Assembly: GCF_014805625.2 (NCBI RefSeq)
Contig: NW_023998414.1
Location: 23,782,413 to 23,846,412 of the forward strand
DNA length: 64,000 nucleotides
Reading direction: 5' to 3'
Source: Glossina fuscipes
Taxonomy: Eukaryota > Arthropoda > Insecta > Diptera > Glossinidae
Every line of letters begins with the position of its first letter. Position 1 is the stretch's first letter. The notes beneath the pieces were generated by a model. The model ran no database searches, had not been told where the DNA came from, and saw only the letters and a program-made list of their open reading frames with translations. The translations under genes were made by a program, and so were the position numbers. This document shows, one piece after another, positions 39,601-53,900 of this stretch.

Positions 39601-41798
39601 ATTTACTATACTACAGCACAGTGTATTTTGTACTGGAATATATGGTACTACAGTGTGTGTAGTGTATTTTGTACTAGAATATATTGTACTACAGTATAGC
39701 GTATTTTGTACTAGAATTTACTATACTACAGTATAGTGTATTTTGTACTGGAATTTACTATACTACAGTATAGTCCATTTTGTACTGGAATATATGGTAC
39801 TACAGTGTGTGTAGTGTATTTTGTACTGGAATATATTGTATTACAGTATAGTGTATTTTGTACTAGAATTTACTATACTACACTATAGTGTATTTTGTAC
39901 TGGAATATATGGTACTACAGTGTGTGTAGTGTATTTTGTACTGGAATATATTGTACTACAGTATAGTGTATTTTGTACTGGGATATAATGTACTACAGTA
40001 TAGTGTATTTTGTACTAGAATTTACTATACTACAGTATAGTGTATTTTGTACTAGAATTTACTATACCACAGTATAGTATATTTCGTACTGGAATATATT
40101 GTACTACAGTACGGCGTATTTTGTACTAGAATTTACTATACTACAGTACAGTGTATTTTGTACTGGAATATATGGTACTACAGTGTGTGTAGCGTATTTT
40201 GTACTGGAATATATTGTACTACAGTATAGTGTATTTTGTACTAGAATTTACTATACTACACTATAGCGCATTTTGTACTGGAATATATGGTACTACAGTG
40301 TGTGTAGCGTATTTTGTACTGGTAAATATTGTACTACAGTATAGTGTATTTTGTACTGGAATATATTGTACTACAGTATGGTGTATTTTGTACTAGAATT
40401 TACTATACTACAATACAGTGTATTTTGTACTGGAATTAACTATACTACAGTATGGTGTATTTTGTACTGGAATATATTGTACTACAGTATAGTGTATTTT
40501 GTACTAGTATATATTATACTATGCTAGGGTATAGTATATACTGTATAACGTGATATACCTTAAAATACTGCACTATACTATATTAGTACTATACTACACC
40601 CATTTTTCGCTAACATACCAAATTTCAAAAAATTGTTAAAAATAATTCCGGAAAAAGAAGTCTGAATTTTCTTGCCCCTTCGACAGGTACTTTTATATAG
40701 ATTCACGTGACATAGGTGAATATAGGTGACATTTTCTAATTTGGCCGCACTAGAGTCTCAAATTTGGCCGCTATACCATATCCATATTTGGTTAGCATTC
40801 CAAATATCAAAACACCGTTAAAAATAGCTCCCATATGCAGAATTTGAATTTTTTTAGTTCGTTTGAAAGGTAGTTTTATATGGATTCATAAAATGTCTAC
40901 AAAAATATTTTCCTTTTTTTAATATGGACGGAGTAGGCTTTCAAATCTAACTATATTTCAATTGTAATTATTTAACAGAGCTGCGTTAAGGCGTTGACAG
41001 AGTTTTGTTAACACAAATGGTAGGTGTCTTTGCTAGTTAAATTCGAATTTATCTTCACACCCTCGAAATCATTCACTCAATACAGTTGAAGAAGATATAT
41101 CGCTTTTCTTAGAAGGGTATCAAATTCCGATTAGAGTCTTCAACACTGAGTGAATAGATAAGTGGGAGCGGGAAGGTATCTTGAAATTGAAAACAACAAT
41201 GCAAACAATTTTCCATCCAATGTTTAGCTTATGGCATCAACAGCGCATGCACATCTGTGCGCGTTACATTCAAATAAAGGAAAACAAGGAAAGGCACGAT
41301 TTTTCTTTCACAATTGAATATAATTAAAGTTCATAAACGTCTCTCTAAATGATTACTCTCTGGGTTGAATATTGAAAAAACAAATTCAGCTTTCACTCTC
41401 ATGCCTCATGTGTGCGAATGTGTAAAATGATAGACAACATGATGCGACGATTAATTTGCTAAGAACGTAAGATATGTGTGCACAATACTTAGAAATAAAT
41501 GGTCTTCATAGAGAGATGCGTATAATCGGACTTTTAAATACCTAAATACGTCATATGTATAAATTGATTTAATTATGTTACATACGTATCGAGTATTGAA
41601 GAGCTTGGCCGAAGTTATGCGCATTTCCATAAAAGCGATTGAAAGCGATAAATTAATGTACGCATCTGTTAGATGAAAATCTCATACAACACATCGTATT
41701 ATTACGCGAGTATTATAGCTGAAAAGATTTCTATATATGCATATATGAATGCGTAACTATGTCAATAGTGTCATTAGAAATTTTAATCTATAACCATC

Positions 41799-41831
<33 letters not shown>

Positions 41832-44800
41832 GCATATGTAATTGTTAATCTATTTTAATTGAAATTTTGTGCTTTACGTTGTCGTTGACGGCTATATGAA
41901 GTTATTTTATTTTTATGTGCATTTTCCTAAAAATAAAAAAAAATTGCAACACATTTAAATTTAAGAAAAAGCAAAAATTAAATAAATAAATAGAATTTAT
42001 TATACTGAACGACATCTGAAGGCAATTCTCGCTTCCTTTCGTACAATTGATGGCATGTCAATCAGTTTTGCCAACCAACCAATAAATGTATTTAAAATGA
42101 AAATAGAGAAGAAGAAGACATATTTAAAAATAAAACAATTTAATGTAATATTGTTTAAGCGCTATAAATAGATATACTAGTGCACTCTGAGGCTATTCCT
42201 AGTGTTGATGCTAATGCTGATGATGATGCTGATGCTGATGCTGATGCTCATATTCATAATAATGACGATAATGATGATGATAATAAAGCTATTGTAAGAC
42301 TTAACATACATATATATGTAGCTCAACTCAAAGCGAATCAAAACATAAGGTGTTGTAATCCATTACCAAAAATATTATTATTGTTATGCCCAAGCATTAA
42401 ATATATTGTTGGATATATCTATATGCGCGGATACATAGTCAATTTATAGGTGTCCCCTGTCAAACACGTGTCATACGGTAAGATATAAATCTAGAATAAA
42501 ATTAATTTAAACTTAAATATAATATAAAGCAAGGCAATGTGTGACGTGTTGTATAGAAACGAAATTTCCCAACAATATAAATCAAAACAGTATGTATTGT
42601 GTTACGTTGAAACCATAATAATAATAAGAAGTAAGAATTTTATAATCGGACAAAGCCGACCATTAAGTACCCTATTTTTTTTTGTAAATGCTAAAAACCA
42701 ACAAATACACGGATTCTAAGCTTACATTTATTTAAGCAAGTAAGAATAGTCGGGCAACGCCGACACTTAAATACCCTACACTACCTTGTCTAACGCGATT
42801 CTTACTTTTATTATAGAACACAAAAATCGTATCTTGTTTTAATGAAAAGATATATTTTTCATGTGCCTAATGTAGTACAAGTTAAATCCTCATATATAGG
42901 GCAGGACCCAAAAATAGGCGTAAATGGTCTAAATCTTGTTCATTTTCGTATGAAATTACTATTGTGGATCAATTTTCATCTCCACATATTAAAACTTCTT
43001 CTCTTCTCCTTTCTTCTCTGCTCAAAGGGTCACTTTTCGTGAGAATCCTTATTAGGTTAGGATCCGAACCATGGTCCGCGCAGGTCCAAATTTGGTTTTT
43101 ATGTTAAATTACTATTAGGATAATTTACGTTATGAAGTATTGAAAATTATGTCTTTTTGTCGCGTGAGCTTCAGTTTTCGTTATATGAGGGGGTTCAAAA
43201 AGTTCCCTAGTCTAAATACTACTACTTAGCCACATTTGCTGAGAAATTTTGAAAATTGCGGTTTTTTTCCATATAGCGACTTTTCAGAATAGGCCGTTAT
43301 ACGGGGAGTGGTCGCAAAAGTGGACCGATTCTTGGGTCAAAACACGTCGCTGCATCATATTTCATCAAAATATCTCAAAATGGCAATCTGTAACTTGAAC
43401 ACAAATTTATATGGACAGATATCAGACGGACAGACAGGCTTAGATCAATTGAGATTACGATTCTGTATCGATCGGTATAATAAAAGGCCGGTCTCTCTTA
43501 AGCTCTTCTGCGTGTTACATACCTCCGCACCAACTTAATATATCCTTTACCACAAGCGGTGTAGGATATAAAAAGCAACTTACTCCAAGCTTTTATATCC
43601 TACATCACTTGTGGTACAAGGGAACATTAAGATTGTGCGGATATATGCAACACTCAGAAGGACTTGAGATAGACCGACATTGCTTGTCTACCCGTTTGTC
43701 CGTCTTATTTTCTTGTGTTCAATCTAGAGGTTTCAATTTACGGGATAATTTGAGCAAATTTGATACGCCGAAGTAGTTTGAACCAAAGATGAACGCTAGA
43801 GAAAATGGATCGGATCGAAACACTTTTTCGACTATTGCCCCTATATTATGCCTAATTTTGAAAAGTCGTTTTATGAATAACTGTAGGGTAAAGTAGGGCA
43901 CTTAATGATGGGCTCGCTATAGTATTTTTACTTATTTTATTCTAAAAATTAATGGAAATTACTCGTATTAACGATAAAACATAAACAAGAAGCAATTGAA
44001 AAAAAATGCATCGAAAAGCATATCCGATTTTTTGAAATCGTGTTCTATTAAAACCGTGTTATAATATTCGCAAATTTTATATCGTGTTGTATCGAATTCA
44101 TGTTTGACAAGTATCGCGTTATTTGGGGTGATGCCTATATATATATATATATGTATACGCGTGTGTTTATGTGTTTGCGTGTAAATGCATGCAAGCTGGC
44201 TTGCGCGCTCTCAAGTGTAATTTCATGCCACGCTAAACTATGTTAGATTAAATAAAAAAAAATTGTTGTTGGAAACCGTATGATGACTATAATGATGGTA
44301 ATGACGATCATGATGATGGCGATAGTTTAATAATTGTATGGTATACATATACACGTGTGTATGTGTATATTTATATGTGCTTGTGTATACAAAAGTTAAA
44401 TGTATGTTTGACTGCCACCCACACATATAACAAATAAAGTTGCAATTTACTCTTTTGGCACAGACTGTATAACGGGCTGTGTGCGCTTTCTGATGCAGAT
44501 GCATTAACAGCCAGCCAACCCACTCGTTTGGTTGCAATACGCTGTTGTGTTTTATTTTTGGCATACTTTGTTATTGCCTTTGATATATATATAAAGATGT
44601 ATGAATATGTATATATATGTATATATATATATATATTATTTTTTGTTTTTGTTGAAGGTTCTGTTTTCTGTTGTTGTTATCGCTTTTGCTTTTGTTTTTA
44701 TTAGTTTTTCCTTTGAATTTTGCTTTATTTTTAAATACACAACATTAATGGGTATTTCCGATGTAAATTTAGCTATAAACGCGCATACGCACATAAAACA

Positions 44801-45301
44801 GTAATAACAGAAACAAAAAAATTAAAAATCATTATTGCACTTTTTTTGTTTAATAAAATTTAAAAAGCTGGCACGTTTGCTGTCTTCCTTCCCTCTCTCC
44901 GTGTCTCTTTTGCTTCCTGGCTATTGGTTTTTATTGCTGCCTGCCCATCTAATAACAGATTTGAGAAATAAAACTTAATGAACAAAATAAATCATTAATT
45001 CACATTTATTATCTCTTGTCTCAAGATATATTAATTTTCATTCATTCTATATGCATTCGGGGGGCGGGGCAAGTTAACTATCAAAATAAATTTCCTTATC
45101 GAAAAAAATTCTGACTTGATTTAGCAAAGCCGATTAAAATCAATATGACATTAAGTCACTGAGACATCTGTACTACTTTTATAGACTGCAGTCACGAAAA
45201 TTATTTCTAAACAGAGCAATTTATCACTTGAAAAAGGCTTTGAATGTCTTCCTTCTTCCTCTTTTTCTACTAATCTAAAGGATATTATTAATGAATTAGT
45301 T

Positions 45302-45340
<39 letters not shown>

Positions 45341-48306
45341 AAATCAATAGCCATCGCTGCGCTATATTTCCCACGTCAAAGAAACAAAAGTATGACTCAA
45401 GAAAATTTATTATCAACGTTAACGAGCCCTCCTTTGCTCTCACCTAATACACATCATACATCTTACACAAGTTAAAGCATAAAGAGCTGAGCTAAGCTGA
45501 GCGATAAAGTATTTTGTCTATTTGTTCAGATGTTCCTATACTCAAAGCAAGGCGACTCTATTCTTGCAAGATTAGTTTTGTAAAAACTCTTTAGTCTTTT
45601 TTACTTTAAATTTATTCCTATGGAGAAAAATTTGGAAAAGAAGTAATACCATTGTCGGTTAGTAATGCATGCCCGTATTACGCAAGAAATATAATAAGCC
45701 CGGAGGCAGTTAAGACATCCATGTAAATGAATTTAATGCCAACACTAATCTCTTATTTGCGATAGGAAGTAACTTTGTCTCTTAATCTTCTTATAACATG
45801 AATTTGTCCATACAAGGGATGGATATCCATTTCAGATGCCGAATAGTATATGTATTGAATATATTCATATATATCTTGCATCAAGCATAAAGGAAAAGTT
45901 CTTCTTCGCTTGTTCACATTAATTGATTGGTAGAGTTAATCTGGACAACCCCTGTACCTATAAGAATTATAGCCATATTCTGATTAACATCACAGAAACG
46001 TGACAAGCAGTCATAAGGTATTTCTTTGTTTGTGGTGGTTTAACTGACTTAACTTCGTTGTTTCATTATTGTGGCTATCATACCTTTAGAATATTTAGAA
46101 CATATTTTTTCTTATGACTACCGATCGGTCACAACGCCAGAATACATCACTTTGTTAGCGATAACACAACTCTTACTGCATTTCACTGCCTTCTTTCGCT
46201 ATCTAAGTAATAGGAATTGAGTCAGAAAGTAAAGTAAATGATGAGCAAAAGTATTTTGTGTTTGTGGATAATTAATGCCAATAAGTCGCCCATGAGCGCC
46301 ATCAGCATGCTGCGTGAACGATGAAAATTATATTGAGAAATTGAAATGTATGTGAATAAGTAAATAAATAAATACGCGAGAGTATATAGTTTCGCTTAAT
46401 CGAAATTGATCAGATTTACGTTTGCACTTACTTGGATCGGTTAATAAGACGAAATCGTTAGTTTACAAAACAATCCCGCAGCTCTATACCAAAGCTGGAG
46501 TAGCAATTATAAAAATTCGTGTGTGGTCTCTGCCCCCTTTCGACAAGGCGAGGTCTATCTAACACCACGGCATTTTTAGCTCCATCAATATCTCCATCAT
46601 TCGTACGCCGGCATTCCGTACGCATTGAAAAATGCATAGGACTATTTTATCGCGATGGGCATAATGATCCCTGTGGAGCAATGGTTCAGGCTATAATGCT
46701 TGTCATTCTTGTCATAGTTAATCTTGCGTTTAGATTATCCATATATAGTAGAGCTCCGTTCCAACTGTGTTTCCAGGGATTTTAATTATGCAGGGACCAA
46801 ATATCGACTCAGCAATGGCAGGCAAGCAATTACATTACTACTTCTCTGGCACCTTCAATGACATATAGACCTGTGGTAAATCATGGACGTCCAAACCACT
46901 TCTGGCATTCTTGATGACTGTTTCATGGTAGATGCCCGTCACCAGAAAGACGGTGCTCATCAGCTGAAATTTTCAATGAGTTCAACGTCACAAGTTTTTA
47001 GGATTTATTTACATTAAAACTTTTGGATCATTGTAAACGTTGCCAATTCGTTGAGTTTGCCTTTGAACCATGCGAAAATTATGAGAATATTTTTGAAAAT
47101 ATTATCCCCTCAAATGAAGCCTAATGGTAATTTAATAATAATAACCAAAATTATCACTGAATCTATGCGCAAATTATTCACGAGACGCGTTCGCGCCACA
47201 TAAAAGTGACCGTAGTTTTCTAGCTTGGGGGCATCGTTGGGCATTTTTAATCGAAGTTGAGAATAGAGATCCCGTTACAATCATTGGCGAGCGCTGCAGA
47301 TGGATGTTAACCAATTTGTTAAGACTTGCATTGGAAATTGCTGATCTACAAAACATCTCAGCCCAAAAGCTATCGATATTTCTTAAAATCGAATGGAAAA
47401 TCTCTCGATCGTAGTTTGGAGATTGTTGTCGACTAACATATTCCAATTACGATCGAGTTTATTCGATATCGGCAGCTATAAACTGGTCTCTCGTGTAGCC
47501 ACAGTGCATTGCAACAGTGATTTTTTGACTGCTAAAGTACCATGAAACGCATGGCCCTTTGATGGGAGGTGAGACTCGACCCGAATCTAGGCAAACGTAA
47601 CCGAAACAACCCATCACTCCACGAGCCAAGAGCGAGAACATCATAGCGGCAAAATCGCTCAAAAATCCAGATTATGTTGACAGCATGTCTTTGATTATCG
47701 CTGCTATGTCGTGCAGTGTGAATTTATCTCACCTGACATAGTCGTTAATAAGGAATGTCGACAACGAAAACCTTACAATCCGTTACAAGTGGTAAAGACT
47801 TAATTTGACTGCTGCCTGATCGTATATTATATTTGAGAGTAGATGTCCTAAGCAAAGGAAAAGAATTTTCAAATTTGAAAGTTTTGAAGACAGACGTCTT
47901 TTTCCCTAACACTTTTCCCAAGCGCTCTCTGCGTAGGGCGTTATTTTTATTTTTCAAATGATTTTCTACCAGCCCCCCCCCCCATCGATGTGAGCACAGT
48001 GACGATCAGGAAGGCTTGTAGGTAGAGAGGGATGGAGAAAGGGAGTAGTGTACATATTTTTTTTCCTTTAAATAACTTAAGCATTTCTTTTAAGTAATTT
48101 TCACAAGTTTTCCTAAAGCGAAGAGTGGCTAAGATTCGTTTTAGAACATTTCCAGTTTTTTTTTTCGCCTCCTTTTTGTTTATTTATTTATTTACAATAA
48201 TTAGCTTAAAAACACATGAATTTCTCTTTATTGATGTCATAATGTAAAGAAAAAAATGTGGTAATTTCCAACTATAACTGAAACAGTGTTTTGTAATTCT
48301 TTTTTG

Positions 48307-48371
<65 letters not shown>

Positions 48372-50925
48372 ATGTGTGTGTGTGTGTGTGTTTTAGTCAG
48401 AATAAGAAAAAGTAATTAATTTAGTATTAGTTTTATGGCCATTCATAGCTTAATTCATTATAAAAATAAAAATTTCTTTCTTTTTTTTTCCCCCAATTTA
48501 TTAATAATTTCTATAATGATCATCATCGTGCTGATCATCGCACATCAGCCTGTCAACATTTTCCATTTAAAATTAATTTTATTTTATATATCTTCTTCTT
48601 CTTCTTCTTCTTCCTATTTTTCCGTCACTTTATCTATCTCATCACCATCATATGTAATCATCGCAACGCTGCCTTCCTGCCTGCCTGCCTGCCTGCCTGG
48701 TCGCACAGTGTAAACGATAAATGACCAACGTCCGCTGTGTTTGTCTGTCAGGCGGTCGTCATGCAAGCAAACTCAGTCCGTTTTGTTTATATAAAAATAA
48801 TAATAATAATAATAAATAATTCTAAATATAGTTTCGTTTATACAATTTGATATTTCTAAAATTGTTGTTTCCTATTCTTTGTGGAAAAGGCAAACATACA
48901 CAACTTACTTATGCTCTTATAAAGAGTCGACCGCGACATCAACAAACGATTCTTAAACTTATTAATATTTGCGTATTCCTTAATATATTTACTTAATTTC
49001 AATACAATTGCCTTCAGAGATGTATTCCACTATTATTATTATAAACAAAGGCATTAATTTATCGGGAAAAATTAATTTTCAAAACAAGTAACTTTTTAGA
49101 GACAACATGTGAGTGCACTTTGTAAATGTAACGATATTCACTTCTTCTATTGCGTGTGCAGGCAGACATCACAAGTCATAAGCCCTCCTTCCTAATAATA
49201 AGACTGATATTGAAAGTGCTTTCTTATGACCACTTCTTCGAGATATAAAAATTTTAGAACAAAATCTAAAACATTAATAACAAAAATGCAAATTATTTTC
49301 TTTTATGACTAGTGGACGGTCGATCATAACGCAATAACATTCCTCTTATAGGCATAAAAGTCTTAACTGGTTGTTCAACTGGTCTCATGTACGAATGATT
49401 GCAGATTGTCAAAAAAAAGGCACTAAGAATACTATAGTCGGCCAAAGCCAAACATGTCCAAAACATTACATGACGTGACCTAAACTTAGCAAGCCTAATA
49501 TTTTTTACAATGTTATTATTATTTTTCAGCTATTTCCGTCATATAAAACTACAAATTCGGCTGGTCTTTACATACTAACCCCTATCTATAGTAGTGATCC
49601 AAATTCCCTACCGTTATGTTTGTGCGGATATATGAAACACAGGGAAGCGCTTAAGGTAGACTTACCTTTTGCTCTGCCGATCAATTCCGAATCATTTTCT
49701 GAATCGGTTTAAGCATGTCCATCCGTCCGTCTGTCTGTCGGATGTCCGCCCATGTAAGTTGATGAAATTTGGTACACTGACGTAATCTAATCCAAAGACG
49801 GACACTATTCAAAATGGTTCGGATCGGTTCACTTTTTCGACCACTTCCCATATAACTCGAGAAAAGTAGCTATGTAATGGTCTTTCGGCATTCTAAATTG
49901 GTATGAAAACTTTGGACGGGCTGGGCCAATTTTTGAAACCCTTCTCACATAACGACAACTGACAAGTTTATGCGAGAAAAAGATTTAATTCAATTAAGGA
50001 TAAAAAAAATTGACTTATATCAAATTTGGACCCCCTATGTCTGTTTTTGAATGCTACCCTATATAAGGATTTCCACGAAAATTTTTATTTTTTAGTCTTA
50101 GTTTTATTATAAAATTTAATATAAAATTTGATCTATGTTGATATTTGAATATGTAGTAGAATTTTCGAACCTCTTGGGCGCAACCATTCTTACGGAAAGT
50201 ATGCTTTTATTTGCAAAGAGGATATTCTATGGCAAAAATAACAATTGGATTAGACAGTATGGTGTAGGGTATTTAATAGTCGACCTAATTGTAGAGTTTT
50301 TTCTTGTTTCTTCGGAAAGTTGATAGAGGTTTCTCTTCTCTAGCTATTTCCCCATTATTACAAAAATGATCTGACATAGTTGCAAATTATCCGCGTGTTC
50401 CGATTTTGCAATTCTGTCAGAATTTCCCTGCAAAGGGGTAAAAAATTTTGCAATTTATAATAAATGCTCACTACACTGAAAGTGTTTTTTCAATGGAAGA
50501 ATTTTTTAATTTGTTTAGCTAAAGCTTTTCCTTTTTACAGATCAATTAAATTTAAATGAGCAACCGCTGTAATAATGCAAACATTTTCGGAATTATCGAC
50601 ATAACTGGAAGTGTGGAAGGTATCTAATAGTTTTTTTTTTTTTTTTCTTTTTTAATTATTATTGAAAATAATCTATCGAGTATCGTGAACGAAAGTGCTG
50701 GGAGTTGTTGCATTTCAATTATTATATTGAAGGTGACGATCAGCTTGAAAATCGATATAACGGCAGTAAAAAAAAAAAGAAATTGGAAAATAATCCAGCG
50801 GAGTATATAGTCGATTTTTTTTTAAATCACGTTTCGTTGAAACCGTGTTACAATAATCGCAAATTTTATACCGTGTTATATAGAAATTGTATTTTACAAG
50901 TACCGCATCATAAAGGGGATGCCTG

Positions 50926-50962
<37 letters not shown>

Positions 50963-53900
50963 CCGAATCGGCGTAAGATATCATGTCAATTGAAACAAGC
51001 CGTCCGTCTATGCGTCTGCTGCCGTATATCGCAGCACTCTGAAAATGAGACTCGGTGCACGTTTAATCCCAGTTATTAGCGACACGTCGCGTCTAAAATG
51101 CAGGTATGATGCTTTTCAAGCTGCACCATGCCATAATAAGTGAACAGTTACAGTGAATCAAAAAATTTCGAATATTAATATTGTGATGAGCGTAATCCGT
51201 TCACAAGTTCGTCCAAAATAACTACAAAACACTTTCACTATCATCGACCGTACGAGATATTGGACTAAAGCATGCGAGGGCAAATGATTTTCTGGATAAC
51301 TAACAGCAGCACGTCTCCGTTAACTGCCAACGTACTAGCAATGAGGAGACGGTACACCATTTTTTTTCCATTATTATATTGTTAGGCATGTTCGTATACG
51401 GATTATGGGTGGGAAAGGAGCACTTCTAAAATCACTTTCACTAACTTTCTATCTAAATTTTTCCTATTACGAGAAAGTCGACATTAAATGATAGGCGGAC
51501 AGACAAAGTGAGCTTAATCGATTCTAAATGGCATATAAATTGATAATTTGGATGAGGGCTATATTGATTTCGTCAAATATGGTTCAGAATAGCATTACGA
51601 TCTTACGAATGTACGTAACGAGGTCTGTTCAAAATCGTTGTCCGAATCGATATAAACAGTTTTATCTTTATAGCAGGAGAGATAAAGAGGAGATGAGATT
51701 TTTTTTTTATTATTTGTACTTTTCTGCTCTCTTTGAAGAACGCATTTTCATTTTCATTAGCCTTTATGCTCACCTCAAAGATTCCAAAAAATGCATTTAT
51801 AAAGCCTATCTAATTACGCCTATTTTTTCAATCTGTCTGTCAGTCTATTGGTGCGTGTCTTCTGGTGAAGGAAATGTTTCCAGTCGATGATTTCAACATT
51901 CAAGTTTTAAAAGCCGTTCAAAAATCTTGTACATACATAGCAGTCAAAAGGGAAGATGGCAGCTATATGTGGATTTGATTTGCTGCGATCAGCAATTAAG
52001 AAAACAAAGAAAGTTGACTTTTCAAATATCGTGGGCTATATGCAGTCGGCAGATTTTCTATTCGATTTTCGTTTTTTTTTTTTCTTTTTTTTTTTGTTGG
52101 TACACATGTCCACAACGTACGTTGACCTTGTTACCCATTTTTCATTTCCGGCAGATATAAGGGTTAGATGTGTTTTAATGTTTTTTGAGATTTTTGGTTA
52201 TTAAAAAATGGATCAAAGTATAAAAAATAAAATTAAGTTCTCTAGTTTGCTTAAAATGTTGAGTGTGGCCCCAGCACATCAACAACAGATGGCAACGTTA
52301 AACGAGTGAAGAACATTGTTATAGAGAATCATTGCATCGGTGTTAGGGAAGATGCAGGGGATGTCGATACGTCGGCTGGCTCATGCTATGCCATTTTTTC
52401 GGATTTTTCAGCCGTGAAAGGTCAGAAATATTGCGCACGTAATCGTGCCTTAGCCGCCCTTGGCCTTCCTGCGATCTTTTTCTTTTGACCAAACTGAAAA
52501 GACCCATCAAGGTAGATGAAGACCGTATCGCTGAAAGTGCTCAAAGACCACGATACCAAAAAGTGCATATCAGAAGTGCTTGGAGGAATAGATTCATTTG
52601 AAATGTCAACGGAATGCCTTACATAACTACTACGTATGGCGTATCATGAATTATCAGTATTAAGTTTTTTAAGATACTTGTGAAATATATATTATATTTT
52701 CATTATTATTTTTTATTATTGATCTTAATAGTTGTAATATAGATTCAACGAGTTCATCAATATAACAATAATTATAATTAGATAGATAGACATCTTCACT
52801 ATTATTCGCAATTAGATAGAAGCCAGATCTGCCATTGTAGGCTGGATGGAGTAAATGTAAAGAAATACGTAATGTGCTCTTTGACATACACATACATCGA
52901 TTTATCATCTCCGGACGGTTTTTTGTCGCAAATCAAAATTCATTCACACCGTTTCTCACACATATTATGTAAATTAATTTCAACTCTTGGCTTTGAAGCT
53001 CGCAGCAATCTAAGCCGAATACACCGATATGTATGTTATTCGTGCACGTTTTTTTTTTTTACACACACGCACACGCGCACACATACATTAGAATAAAATA
53101 GAATATGTATGCATTGAGCTATTTTTAAACATATGTTATTTGCGTTTTGCTAAAGTTTATTTATTTTTCTGTGTGTGTTGTTGTTTTCTTCTTTTTTTTT
53201 TACGACTTTCTTTTCTTTTTTATTTTTATTTTCATTTCAATTTTTTTTTTTTTTTTTTTTTTTTGCATTTCGTTCCTTCATTTCTTTTTTATAATAATAT
53301 TATATGCGTATGTATTTATATACTTAGCGTTGTGTGTATTGTTGCTATTTATAACTACAGTGAACCTCGCGTACGCAGTTTATTAGAGAAATACTTTTTG
53401 TTCTTCCTCCTCTTCTTTTGTTATATTTATAAATAGGAACTTTTTCTTAGTGGTATTATTATTGTTATTGTTTTATTTCTATACAGTTCAATAAATTTGC
53501 TATTTTTATTGTGTATTATAAAAAAAAAATTAAAAAAAAAAAAAACAAGAAAAAAGATGTTGCCAACAAGGTTTTTTACTTTAAAAATTGTATATTTGTA
53601 TATCCATTATATACATGCGTACGTATAATTGTGTGCGTGTGCGTGTGTGTGCGTATGTGTGTGTATATGTGTATGTGTATGATTTCTGTAAAATGACGCC
53701 ACCTTGTATAAACTGATAATGTGAATTTGAATTGTCGGACGCATTTCTTATGTTCCATACTCTTCTTCTTCTTCTTTTTTTTAACGTTAACTACCTTTAT
53801 AAAGATAGTAATTGGGTTGTTAGGAAAATCGCGACGCGCACTTCGCCTAACGCCTTCGATAGTGTTTGTGAAGCATTAGACAACAATTTTTTGGAATCGT

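Noticed and set aside
39554..40396. Open frames of 60-65 codons with [12 protein letters not shown] repeats
   Set aside because: They are translations of the 37-bp minisatellite inside the foldback-like element.
42180..42449. 89-codon frame with an Asp-Ala repeat
   Set aside because: It arises from a GATGCT repeat in a non-coding intron, with no splice or conservation evidence.
43308..43538. 76-codon frame
   Set aside because: Translation of a GTCY-family repeat copy; the same peptide pattern recurs at other copies.
46519..47662. Frames on both strands suggestive of a Tc1-type or other transposon
   Set aside because: I could not find catalytic motifs such as a DDE-block, or terminal repeats, so no family call is justified.
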